The notes under the pieces are model-generated. The model saw only the letters and a list, made by a program, of their open reading frames with translations. It had not been told where the DNA came from and searched no databases. The translations under genes were made by a program, and so were the position numbers. A stretch of 64,000 nt of DNA from Cynocephalus volans (taxonomy: Eukaryota > Chordata > Mammalia > Dermoptera > Cynocephalidae): assembly GCF_027409185.1 (NCBI RefSeq), contig NC_084463.1, forward strand, positions 68,743,852-68,807,851, in the 5' to 3' direction. Positions within the stretch are counted from its first letter, which is position 1; every line of letters begins with the position of its first letter. Of the stretch, positions 1 to 10,329 are shown in pieces.

Positions 1-838
1 AATCAAAATAATATTTCCTACTAATCAAAGTGGTATTTTCAGCTCATTTATATAAACGTAGAAGAATTTAACTGTCCTAACATATGTCCAATTTACTACG
101 ATATTATTTTATTGTTTTAACTTTGGGGCCCTAAAGCTCTCCAGGTCAGGCAACAGTCACATTATAATTTAATTTCTGGTCTCATGGAACTCTTCAAATA
201 ATCTGTGAAGTTTTCTGAAGGTGTTAGAACTAGATCTGTTTGAACAATAAAAAGTATATGAGTTTCTATTTATATTTATAATGAGTCAAATGTTGAAGCA
301 ATAGCTTCTTCGTAGGTTAGTGCCACAAGTGCAGAATAAAAATTTCCAGTGTAGCTGGTTGGAGATCATTTCTCAAATTCCTCTCTTGTGAGAGAAATTG
401 CTTGCCTTTTCACTGATTTCACTGGAGAAGAGACATATAGTTTATTTCCACTTATACATTCATAAAACTGTAGAACATAAGAACCAGAGGGATTTTACAG
501 GTTAACTTCATTGTTCAAGTTAAGGTCAGTGGCAAAAATGGAACTGTAACCAGCTCTACCCTTTATTAATGATGCTTTCTACTATTCCATAAATTCAACT
601 CAATCGATTTAACATACACATATTAGATGCCTATTTTGTATAAAGGAAACATCTTTTTAAACATACAAAGTTTAAAAAAAAATTATTATCCCAAAATATC
701 ACCCACAAATTCCTCTTTCAATACAAAACACCATTTAAAATCTTAATAAAGTTTTTGTTAAACCAATGTATATAACCATTAGCAATAACATATCAATCTG
801 AAAAAGAGAAATTATTTTTGTCCATCCATGTATCTACT
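1..838. other. AT-rich intergenic DNA, no gene seen
   Basis: No open frame of useful length, no splice-flanked exon and no repeat that I recognise with confidence. Ordinary AT-rich mammalian intergenic sequence. Confidence 0.6.
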
Positions 839-1010
839 CATTCATCCATTCAATTATCAATCATGTATTGAGAGTCCCATCATGTCAGGCCCTGCTAAGT
901 TGGGATACAAAGATCAATAAGAAAGGGCTCCTGTCCATGAGGAATTTGTGGTCTAATGGGTAGAGCCAGAGATATTAACCAAGTTTTGATCAAGGCAAGG
1001 GAATGCTGAA
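839..1010 (+). repeat. Old dispersed repeat fragment
   Basis: The stretch reads like a diverged copy of the common mammalian repeat that opens with 'tattgag...' followed by a 'gggatacaaagat' core and '...catgaggaatttgtggtctaatggg'. Similar wording recurs at 2584, 25770, 56130 and 59610, so it is the same family. I cannot name the family from sequence alone. Confidence 0.45.
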
Positions 1011-1038
1011 ACAATGGTTTAAAATTTAATCTTGAAGA

Positions 1039-1136
1039 GGCTGGCTAGTTAGCTAACTTCGTTAAACTGAGGTACTGATAACACCAAGGTAAAGGGTTCA
1101 GACCAGCCAAGGGCAAATAAATAGATAAATAAACAA
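1039..1136 (+). mobile_element. tRNA-derived SINE (CYN-like), degraded
   Basis: A tRNA-like head starts 'ggctggctagttagct' and carries the A-box-like region and the 'gataacaccaagg' and 'gggttcaga' B-box-like region. It ends in an A-rich 'aaataaatagataaataaa' tail. The same head is at 24920, 38871, 40592 (minus), 49996 and 51818. This copy has many changes and a short deletion before the tail, so it is an older insertion. Assignment to the colugo CYN family is from memory. Confidence 0.7.
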
Positions 1137-2210
1137 CCTTGAAGGAAATCAAGGGTTTTGAGGTATAACCTGCTTGTCTCTCCTTAAAGTTTCAGTGTAA
1201 TTAATGGGTCCCTGTCAGTGCCATGCCTGGAGTTACCAGCCACCAGGTATAACAGGAAGCTCAGACTCACTCTACAGCTCCCATCCTCTCCTCTTTTATA
1301 CATCAAAGGAGGAATAGATTGCAGTTTTGCCCTAACCCAGTTTGCTAACTAATTCATGGCAACTGGACATTAACACTGGCTTCCGTAGGTTGTGTTGGAG
1401 CCTGGTCACTGGGGCTCAGTAGTTCCCACAGGGAGTAAGACAGCAGCATTGTACCACAGCTATAAGGATCTCTGAGGGTGGAAGAATGCACTCTGCAGCA
1501 TTATGCTCAGAGAAAAGGCCAGGGCCTGGAGGATCAATGTTCTGTCATTCCCTCATCTATGCCCCTGATGGTGAGGTTGGAGTGGTTGCAGAGTGCCTGT
1601 CAACTCGGGGGCTGGTGACCATGGAGTTCCTAGTTGGGAGACAAAGCTTTTTAGGAACAAGGGCAAGAACTGAAGAGAGGACTGTAAAGGGCAGCACTTC
1701 TGCAGAGAAAGCATTCTCCAAACGCTTTTTGAGGGTGGTGGAGTGTTCAGTTGAGATGACTTGCTGCCCTAATGCACCCAAAGTGTTTGATGCTTTCCTG
1801 AGCCAGTTTCTCAGGTCACCTGTCTGGCTGCATCCTGGAGAGCAAGTGGGCTGGATCAGGACCAGTTCCAGGATTTGCCGCATGGTGGAAGCAGAACCAC
1901 TCTCTTTGCTCCTTCCCACAACTCAAAACTACTTCTGGTCCTGTCTCTCACAATGGCAATAAGAATCATTGCCTTTCTCTGTCATTGAGCCTTGGTAAGG
2001 AATATTCTAACCACCAGAACATCAAATTCCAACTCCGTTTCTTCTTCCTGGAATGTTCACATACTCCTTTATGCAAATTTATCCAATCCTTTTCAAGAAC
2101 ACTCTAACTCCAACACTAAGATGGTATGGCTTCCAGGAGTCAAATGAAAGTTCCTATGTATGTTTGTCCACAGAAAAGGGGGTCCTGTAAGGCCTACTTA
2201 ACAATCAAAC
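1137..2210. other. Intergenic; holds unrecognised overlapping open frames
   Basis: Slightly richer in GC than its surroundings between about 1200 and 1960. A plus-strand frame of 158 codons (1486-1962) overlaps a minus-strand frame of 120 codons (1557-1919). Neither matches a protein I know, and neither has visible splice sites or a promoter. The block may be a decayed LTR or processed copy rather than a gene. Confidence 0.4.
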
Positions 2211-2214
2211 TTCT

Positions 2215-2445
2215 ATTTCTAAGCAGCACAGCATTAGAGATGTTAGAGCTAGATGTCTTGGGTTTGAAATATCCTGGCTCTACCACTTACTGTGTAATTT
2301 TAAATTTTCTCTGTCAACTCATCTGTAAAATAGACATTATAACAGCTCCTACTTTTTGTGGTTGCTATAGTACCTATAATTAATACAGGTAAAGCATTTA
2401 GATCGGAGTAAGCACAATTTAAACATTAGTGAGTTCTATTATTTT
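2215..2445 (+). repeat. MIR SINE
   Basis: Diverged but ordered MIR landmarks are present: 'cctggctctaccacttactgtgt', then 'ctcatctgtaaaatag', then a '...gtaaagcattta' segment and an AT-rich end. MIR is an ancient tRNA-derived SINE of mammals, so this copy predates the placental radiation. Confidence 0.8.
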
Positions 2446-2583
2446 ACTAAAAGCAACTGGAAGCTGCTTTCATAAGATATGAAAATCTCTCCGGTAGAAT
2501 GCTGTGCTACAGAAGAAAGATTAAGAAATTGTTAAACAAACAAACATTCAAGATATCTCAGAGGAAAGAGTTAATATAGAAGT

Positions 2584-3286
2584 ACTAAGGTGTTTAATCT
2601 TTCAACAAATATTTATTGAGGCACTGTTCAAAGCAACAGGGATACAGAATGAAGAAAACAGACCACAACCTTTGTGGCAGAGAATACACAAAATATGTGA
2701 GTAAAACAACATAATATACCAGATTGTGATATCTAAAGGAAAAAATAAGTGAGGATATGTGCCATTTTAGTTAGGGTGGTCAGGGAAGGCTTAATGGACA
2801 GGATAACATTTTTACAAGGGCCAGAATGAGGCTAAGGGGGCAATCCATGTGCATACCAGGAGGAAGACTTTCCAAATTTCTTGTAAAGTTTCTAAGGTGG
2901 AAACTTGCTTGATATGTTCGAAAAATAGTAAGGAGGCCAATACAGTTGGGGCAGAGTAAGGGAGGGAGAGAGTGGTAAAAGATGAGGTCAAAGAGGTAGC
3001 AGGGCTGGGGGCAGATAATGTATATTCACCTAAGCCATAGTAATGACCTTGGTTTTTAATCTGAGAGAGCTGGCAGACCATGGAGAGTTTTGAGTGGAGG
3101 AGTCATATAATCAGACAACTTTCAAAAGAACCATTCTGGCTTTTGCATTAAAAAATAAAATTATAAGTTAAAGAGGCAGAAACAAAGAGACAGTGAGAGG
3201 GCTGTTGGAATATCCTAGATGAAGAATGATGGTTGCTTGGTAATGGTGCAGAGGATGAAAAGTAGTCTAATTTAGATATACTTTGA
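2584..3286 (+). repeat. Old dispersed repeat, part 1 of 3
   Basis: The copy begins 'tcaacaaatatttattgaggcactg' and runs through '...agggtggtcagggaaggc' and 'tggagagttttgagtggagg'. It is cut at 3286 by the copy A L1 insertion and resumes at 14831-15006 and again at 21335-22300. The order of segments matches the second, uninterrupted copy at 25770-28350. The last 14 bases (3273-3286) are the left TSD of copy A. Family name not assigned. Confidence 0.6.
3273..3286. repeat. TSD of L1 copy A, left
   Basis: The 14-mer 'tagatatactttga' at 3273-3286 is repeated exactly at 14817-14830. It brackets copy A with the later copy B insertion inside it. A TSD of this length is typical of L1 target-primed reverse transcription. 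Confidence 0.85.
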
Positions 3287-3880
3287 TGTCTTTTGTTCCT
3301 TGCTTTCTGATTTACTGTTTGGTTTCTGTGTTTGTTGGTTCCTTAGGTTGTAGATAGTGTTTTTATTTGCTTGTTTTCTCTTCATGAATGCCATTTTTAT
3401 TACACTAGTGGGTATTGATTTTTCTTGGGTTTTTATGGCAGTGGTAGTTATTTTTCAGGAACCAAACCCAGTACTCCCTTGAGGATTGCTTGTAAGGGTG
3501 GTCGTGTGGTAGTGAACTCCCGCAGTTTTTGTTTGTCTGAGAAATATACTATTTGCCCTTCATTTCGGAAGGATAGCCTTGCAGGGTAGAGTATTCTTGG
3601 CTGGCAATCTTTGTCTTTTAGTATTTTGAAAATATAATCCTATTCCTTTCTAGCTTTTAGGGTTTGTGATGAAAAGTCTGATGTTAGCCTGATTGGCGCT
3701 CCCTTATAGGTGATTTGACGCTTCTCTCTGGCAGCTTTTAAGATTCTCTCTTTGTCTCTGAGTTTTGCCAGTTTGACTATAACATGTTTTGGAGGAGGCC
3801 TTTTTGGGTTGAATACGTTTGGGGATCGTTGAGCTTCCTGGATCTGAAGATCTGTGACTTTTCCTATACCTGGGAAGTTT
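3287..3880 (-). mobile_element. L1 copy A, inverted 5' segment
   Basis: This part of copy A lies in reverse orientation. It corresponds to copy B positions about 9710-10303, that is, the C-terminal third of ORF1 plus the inter-ORF spacer. At 3880/3882 it joins forward L1 sequence beginning at the equivalent of copy B 10311. Only about 7 bases of L1 are missing between the two parts. This is the signature of twin priming during insertion, not of a later rearrangement. Confidence 0.9.
3448..3880 (-). pseudogene. L1 ORF1 fragment (copy A), broken
   Basis: The fragment encodes the C-terminal part of the L1 RNA-binding chaperone ORF1p, from the end of the RRM-like domain through the C-terminal domain. 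The normal stop is at 3448-3450 (minus). Relative to copies B and C, a TGG codon near 3640 has become TAG, so the fragment is interrupted as well as lacking its N-terminal coiled coil and any promoter. Non-functional. Confidence 0.85.
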
Positions 3881-3900
3881 CCAACCAAACAACCAATAAA

Positions 3901-6900
3901 ATGCTAGGAATAAATCAACACCTTTCAATAACAACTCTTAATGTAAAAGGCTTAAATTCCCCAATCAAAAGACACAGACTGACTGACTGGATTAAAAAGG
4001 AGGACCCAACTATATGCTGCCTACAAGAGACCCACCTCACCCATAAAGATTCACACAGACTAAGAGTGAAAGGATGGAAAAAGATTTACCATGCAAACAG
4101 AAAAGAAAAACGAGCTGGAGTAGCTATTCTTATATCTGACAAAATAGACTTTAAACTAAAAACCATAAAAAGACACAATGAGGGACACTACTTAATGATA
4201 AAAGGACTGATCCATCAAGAAGACATAACAATCATAAATATGTACGCACCCAATGTTGGAGCAGCCAGATTTATAAAACAAACTCTATTAGACCTAAAGA
4301 AGGAAATAGACACTAATACCATAATAGCAGGGGACTTGAACACCTCACTGTCAATATTAGACAGATCATCTAGGCAAAGAATCAGTAGAGAAACACAAGA
4401 TCTCAACAAGACTCTAGACCAATTGGAATTGGCAGATATCTACAGAACATTCCACCCAACAACCTCAGAATATTCATTCTTCTCATCAGCACATGGATCA
4501 TTCTCCAGGATAGATCACATATTAGGACACAAATCAAGTCTCAATAAATTCAAAAAAATTGGAATTATCCCATGTATCTTCTCAGACCACAATGGATTAA
4601 AACTAGAAATTAATAACAAACGAAACTCTGGAAACTATACAAACACATGGAAATTAAACAGCATTCTACTTAGTGACGTATGGGTCCAAGAAGAAATCAA
4701 GCAGGAAATCAAAAAATTTATTGAAACTAATGAAAACAATGATACATCATACCAAAACCTGTGGGATACTGCAAAAGCAGTATTGAGGGGAAAATTTATT
4801 GCATTAAACGCTCACTTCAGAAGAATAGAAAGATGGCAAGTGAACAACCTAACACTTCACCTTAAAGAACTAGAAAAACAAGAACAATCCAAACCTAAAG
4901 TTAGCAGACGGAAAGAAATCATTAAGATCAGAGCAGAACTGAATGAAATTGAAAACCAAAAAACAATTCAAAAGATCAACGAATCAAAAAGTTGTTTTTT
5001 TTTGAAATTGACAAACCATTAGCATGGCTAACAAAAAAAAGAAGAGAGAAGACTCAAATAATAAAAATTAGAAATGAAAAAGGCGATATTACAACTGATT
5101 CATCTGAAATACAAGGAATCATTCGAGACTACTATAAACAACTTTACACCAACAAATTTGAAAATCTGGAGGAAATGGGTAAATTTCTGGACACACACAA
5201 GCTCCCAAAACTGAACCGTGAAGACGTAGAAAATTTGAACAGACCAATAACAATAAAGGAGATTGAAGCTGTTATCAGAAGGCTCCCAACAAAGAAAAGC
5301 CCAGAACCAGATGGATTCACAGCAGAATTTTACCAAACATTCAAAGAGGAATTGACACTGATTCTTTACAAACTATTCCAAATGATTGAAACAGACACAA
5401 ATCTCCCAAACTCATTCTATGAAGCAAACATCATCCTGATACCAAAACCAGGTAAAGATACAACCAAAAAAGAAAACTACAGGCCGATATCCTTGATGAA
5501 TATAGATGCAAAAATCCTCACTAAAATACTAGCAAACAGAATACAGCAACACATACGTAAAATTATTCATCACGATCAAGTGGGATTCATCCCAGGGATG
5601 CAAGGTTGGTTCGACATACGCAAATCAATAAATGTGATACACCATATTAATAAACTCAAACACAAGGACCATATGATCATCTCTATAGATGCTGAAAAAG
5701 CATTTGATAAAGTTCAGCACTCATCATGACAAAGACCCTCTATAAGTTAGGTATAGAGGGAAAGTATCTCAACATAATTAAAGCCATATATGCCAAAACC
5801 ACTGCCAATATCATCCTGAATGGGGAAAAGCTGAAAGCTTTTCCTTTAAGAACAGGAACTAGACAAGGATGCCCACTCTCACCACTCCTATTCAACATAG
5901 TGTTGGAAGTACTAGCCAGAGCAATCAGAGAAGAGAAGGAAATAAAGGGCATCCAGATTGGAAAAGATGAAGTCAAACTGTGCCTGTTTGCAGATGACAT
6001 GATCCTATATATCGAACAGCCCAAAACCTCTACAAAAAAACTGTTGGAATTGATAAATGATTTCAGCACAGTAGCAGGATACAAAATCAACACACAAAAA
6101 TCAGTAGCATTCCTTTTCTCCAATAGTGAACATACAGAACGAGAAATCAAGAAAGCCTACCCATTTACAATAGCCACCAAAAAAATAAAATACTTAAGAA
6201 TTCAGTTAACCAAGGAGGTGAAAAATCTCTATAATGAGAACTGCAAACCACTGCTGAGAGAAATGAGAGAGGATACAAGAAGATGGAAAGATATCCCATG
6301 CTCTTGGATTGGAAGAATCAACATAGTGAAAATGTCCATACTACCCAAAGTGATATACAAATTCAATGCAATCCCCATCAAAATTCCAAAGACATTTTTC
6401 TCAGAAATGGAAAAAACTATCCAGTCATTTATATGGAACAATAAAAGACCACGCATTGCCAAAGCAATGCTGAGCAAAAAAAATAAAGCTGGAGGCATAA
6501 CACTACCTGATTTTAAGCTATACTACAAAGCTATAATAACCAAAACAGTATGGTACTGGCATAAAAACAGACACACTGACCAATGGAATAGAATAGAGAA
6601 TCCAGAAATCAACCCACACACTTACTGCCATCTGATCTTTGACAAAGGCACCAAGCCTATTCACTGGGGAAGGGACTGCCTCTTCAGCAAGTGGTGCTGG
6701 GATAACTGGATATCCATATGCAGGAGAATGAAACTAGATCCATACCTCTCACCGTATTCTAAAATCAACTCAAAATGGATTAAGGATTTAAATATACACC
6801 CTGAAACAATAAAACTTCTTAAAGAAAACATAGGAGAAACACTTCAGGAAATAGGACTGGGCACAGACTTCATGAATACGACCCCAAAAGCACGGGCAAC

Positions 6901-7593
6901 CAAAGGAAAAATAAACAAATGGGATTATATCAAACTAAAAAGCTTCTGCACAGCAAAAGAAACAATTAACAGAGTTAAAAGACAACCAGCAGAGTGGGAA
7001 AAAATATTTGCAAAATATATATCTGACAAAGGATTAATATCCAGAATATATAAGGAACTCAAACAACTTTACAAGAGGAAAACAAGCAACCCAATTAAAA
7101 AATGGGCAAAAGAGCTAAGTAGGCATTTCTCTAAGGAAGATATACAAATGGCCAACAGACATATGAAAAAATGCTCAACATCACTCAGCATCCGGGAAAT
7201 GTAAATCAAAACCACACTGAGATACCATCTAACCCCAGTTAGGATGGCTAAAATCCGAAAGACTATGAACGATAAATGCTGGCGAGGCTGCGGAGAAAAA
7301 GGAACTCTCATCCATTGTTGGTGGGACTGCAAAATGGTGCAGCCTCTATGGAAGATGGTATGGAGGTTCCTCAAACAATTGCAGATAGATCTACCATACG
7401 ACCCAGCTATCCCAGTGTTGGGAATATACCCAGAGGAATGGAAATCATCAAGTCAAAGGTATACCTGTTCCCCAATGTTCATCGCAGCACTCTTTACAAT
7501 AGCCAAGAGCTGGAACCAGCCCAAATGTCCATCATGAGATGAGTGGATACGGAAAATGTGGTACATCTACACAATGGAATACTACTCAGGTAT
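3901..7593 (+). pseudogene. L1 ORF2 (copy A), multiply disabled
   Basis: ORF2p is the L1 endonuclease and reverse transcriptase. The ATG is at 3901 and the endonuclease domain reads cleanly for about 360 codons. A net 10-bp deletion near 4992-5008 shifts the frame. A 1-bp deletion near 5724 ('cactcatcatgac' against 'cactcattcatgac' in copy B) shifts it again. Nonsense changes follow at 7202-7204 (CAA to TAA) and 7535-7537 (TCA to TGA). The RT FADD motif and the Cys-rich C-terminal motif are still legible. The conserved RT-region 'GPDG' reads 'EPDG', as in copy C. The last codons and stop (14512-14514) lie beyond copy B. Confidence 0.9.
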
Positions 7594-7607
7594 AAAAACG
7601 AATGAAA
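7594..7607. repeat. TSD of L1 copy B, left
   Basis: 'aaaaacgaatgaaa' at 7594-7607 recurs at 14391-14404. The copy A ORF2 sequence continues without loss after the right copy, which proves that B inserted into A. The A-rich ends make the exact length uncertain by a few bases. Confidence 0.85.
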
Positions 7608-9161
7608 ACATGAAGAGGAATTGTTTCGGAGTTTCAAGATGGCGGCGGCTGCGGCGGCTGGCGCGGAGTAGCTGAGGTGGAAAAGGTGGCCACTGGGCCT
7701 CAGGCAGCCGGGAAACTTGTGGACCTTCCTCTGGCCATCTCTTAAGGGAGGACTGCTGCTGCTGGCTGGTCGTGGGGGCTCAACGCCACTTTGCCCCCGG
7801 CAGGAGAGGCTGCCTCATTTACAGGCAACAGCTTTGAAGTGTGGAGCAGGAAAAGAACTGATTCTTAGCTGCAAAAGTGAGTTTTGAAACAGGGAACACG
7901 GCGCCAGGGCTGCTGTGGATGCAGCCAGGATCCCGGAGGCTGGGGCCGCACTGAAGGCGGCCAGCTGCCCTATTCAGGATTCGAGGTTTCAGGCCGGCAT
8001 TAAAGAAGATTCCTGGGAGCGGCCGAGCGGCGCCGCGACTGAACAGCCCGAGGCGGCATTACCGAGAACACGGAAGGCAACAAACCAGAGACAGAGCGAG
8101 CGCCCGACCTGGCACAGCACTGTGAGTGATCCCTGGCACAGCTCTGTTCGGGGGGTGGATGCCCACGCGGCTCCCGCCTGCACCACCAGGCCACTCACTG
8201 CCCCGGTGCTGCCTCCATTTTCCCAGGTGCGGGCAGCTCCGCCCTGCTCGGCCATCACTGAGCCCATTTGCTTGGCCTGGCGCGGGGCTTTCCAGACCCT
8301 GCGGGCCGACCTCCTCTCCCACTCCCTCCGCGGTTCTCTGGCAGGGCTGGGGGTGTGGGGCGTCCTGACCAGTTTTGGGAGGGCTAGGAAGTACGGGCAG
8401 GCCGAGTGTCACTCCACCACACCCTGGACTCCGGCCCGGTAAACTTCCTGTTACTGGGAGGCAGATACCATCTCTGCGACCACCAGTTTGGAAAAAAGCC
8501 TAACGAGTTTCTGGTTGGGAATAGTGTGGTAGGAGAGTTCCCTGGTCCGCTTGAACCTGCCAGAGAGCAGGCTGCAGGCGGGCACTAGACTCGGTTTATA
8601 CCGGGGGGATACAAAGGTGAACAAGACCCGAGAAAGATCTACACAGTGTTACAAAGGCACCCAGAGAGACCGGTCGTCTGTGCCTAGCAGAAACCTGGTA
8701 GACTTCCTGGGCGAGGCGGTGCTGAGCAGGGTCTTGAAGGCCCAGCTGATAGACGAGGGGTGCAGAAGACACGCCCCAGCCCAGCACAGTGTGCACAGAG
8801 GGGGGAGACGTGCGGCCAGGGAGGCGGAGACTCGACAGAAACCACACACCCGGTGGGGCCGCCACTGCACGATCTAACAGCCTGGGCCAGAGCACACGGA
8901 ACGGGGAGAAGTCCTGTACAGAAAGTGAAAGCTCAACAGAGATCACACACCCTGTGGTACGTGATCCACCAGCCCAGCAGAGTACAAGCTGACCAGAAAG
9001 GTGGATCCCCGGAGAAGCCCAAGACCCGAGGCAACCACACACACAAGACACTAGAGGCCAACTGAGCAGTCACGGCGGGAGCCATACCAAATTGGCAACC
9101 ACAGCAACATCCTAGTTAGTCATTAGTCTCAAACCGGTGGACTGTGAAACCCCCTGACACA
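7608..9161 (+). promoter_or_regulatory. L1 copy B 5' UTR / internal promoter
   Basis: About 1.55 kb of GC-rich sequence upstream of ORF1, unlike the AT-rich body. L1 5' UTRs contain an internal RNA polymerase II promoter. The copy is complete at its 5' end, judged by the TSD. The homologous region of copy C (20210-21318, minus) lacks about the first 450 bases. A long antisense open frame lies at 8596-9069 (see findings). Confidence 0.75.
7636..7646 (+). promoter_or_regulatory. YY1-like site at the L1 5' end
   Basis: 'aagatggcggc' matches the YY1 core (AAnATGGCGGC) and lies about 30 bases from the element start. In human L1 a YY1 site close to +13 directs accurate initiation. The role here is inferred from that parallel. 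Confidence 0.6.
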
Positions 9162-10142
9162 ATGAATAAACACCAAAAAAAAGACACCAGAAATACAAAA
9201 AATCAAGAAAGTACACCACCAAAAGTTAATAAATCTCATACTCTAGATCCTATAGAACAAGAAGCCCTTGAAATAACTGACAAGGAATTTCGAGTGATAA
9301 TTCTAAGGAAACTGAATGAGATACAAGAAAACTCAGCTAGATATCATGATGAAATGAGGAAAAGTATACAGGATCTGAAAGAGGAAATATACAAGGAAAT
9401 CAATGTCCTGAAAAAAAATGTAGCAGAACTTGCTGAACTGAAGAAGTTATTCAGCGAAATAAAAAACACAACGGAGAGTTTAACCAGCAGGCTTGTCGAA
9501 GTTGAAGAGAGAACCTCTGAACTTGAAGATGGGCTGTTTGAAATAACACAAGCAGACAAAAAGAAAGAAAAAAGAATCAAGGACATGGAAGAAAATCTGA
9601 GAGAGATATCAGACAACCTCAAGCGCTCAAATATCCGAGTCATGGGTATTCCAGAAGGGGAGGAAAATGGAGATTCCATTGAAAACATAGTCAACAAAAT
9701 AGTGGCAGAAAACTTCCCAGGTATAGGAAAAATCACAGATCTTCAGATCCAGGAAGCTCAACGATCTCCAAACGTATTCAACCCAAAAAGGCCTTCTCCA
9801 AGACATGTCATAGTCAAATTGGCAAAACTCAGAGACAAAGAGAGAATCTTAAAAGCTGCAAGAGAGAAGCGTCAAATCACCTATAAGGGAGCCCCAATCA
9901 GGTTAACATCAGACTTTTCATCACAAACCCTAAAAGCTAGAAAGGAATGGGATGATATTTTCAAAATACTAAAAGACAAAGATTGCCAGCCAAGAATACT
10001 CTACCCTGCAAGGCTATCCTTCCGAAATGAGGGGCAAATAGTATATTTCTCAGACAAACAAAAACTGCGGGAGTTCACTACCACAAGACCACCCTTACAA
10101 GAAATCCTCAAGGGAGTACTGGGTTTGGTTCCTGAAAAATAA
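9162..10142 (+). CDS. L1 ORF1p, intact (copy B)
   Basis: A 326-residue RNA-binding protein that coats L1 RNA as a trimer and acts as a nucleic-acid chaperone in the cytoplasmic L1 RNP. I use the ATG at 9162; the open frame extends 6 codons upstream to a GTG at 9144, but no ATG lies there. The order is a basic N-terminus, then a long heptad coiled coil (about residues 45-150, rich in Leu/Ile/Glu/Lys), then an RRM-like domain starting near 'SNIRVMGIPEG', then a C-terminal domain with the conserved 'YPARLSF' segment, ending '...GLVPEK'. No stop or frameshift. The length is close to human ORF1p (338). Expression depends on the GC-rich 5' UTR promoter; 187 bases separate it from ORF2. Confidence 0.9.
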   Translation: MNKHQKKDTRNTKNQESTPPKVNKSHTLDPIEQEALEITDKEFRVIILRKLNEIQENSARYHDEMRKSIQDLKEEIYKEINVLKKNVAELAELKKLFSEIKNTTESLTSRLVEVEERTSELEDGLFEITQADKKKEKRIKDMEENLREISDNLKRSNIRVMGIPEGEENGDSIENIVNKIVAENFPGIGKITDLQIQEAQRSPNVFNPKRPSPRHVIVKLAKLRDKERILKAAREKRQITYKGAPIRLTSDFSSQTLKARKEWDDIFKILKDKDCQPRILYPARLSFRNEGQIVYFSDKQKLREFTTTRPPLQEILKGVLGLVPEK

Positions 10143-10329
10143 CTACCACTGCCATAAAAACCTAAGAAAAATCTAAACCCGCTAGTACAATAAAAATGGC
10201 ATTCATGAAGAGAAAACAAGCTAACAAAAACACTATCTACAACCTAAGGAACCAACAAACAAAGAAACCAAACAGTAAATCAGAAAGCAAGGAACAAAAG
10301 ACACCTAAGACAACCAAACAACCAATAAA

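Larger units (their letters stand above)
3882..7607 (+). mobile_element. L1 copy A, forward segment (ORF2)
   Basis: Forward L1 sequence runs from just upstream of the ORF2 start through most of ORF2. It is cut at about 7593-7607, where copy B inserted; the remaining ORF2 end, 3' UTR and A-tail resume at 14391/14405-14816. Copy A as a whole is a 5'-truncated, 5'-inverted L1 of about 4.7 kb. It shares ORF2 lesions with copy C (see findings). Confidence 0.9.

Noticed and set aside
5740-6150. 136-codon minus-strand frame inside L1 copy A, with similar frames at 12180-12653 and 16792-17202
   Set aside because: Antisense shadow of ORF2 RT codons. It recurs in all copies only because the sense sequence does, and has no independent start or promoter.
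9144-9161. GTG at 9144 as the ORF1 start (and the equivalent GTG at 20227)
   Set aside because: An ATG six codons downstream, at the same place in both copies, is the normal eukaryotic start.
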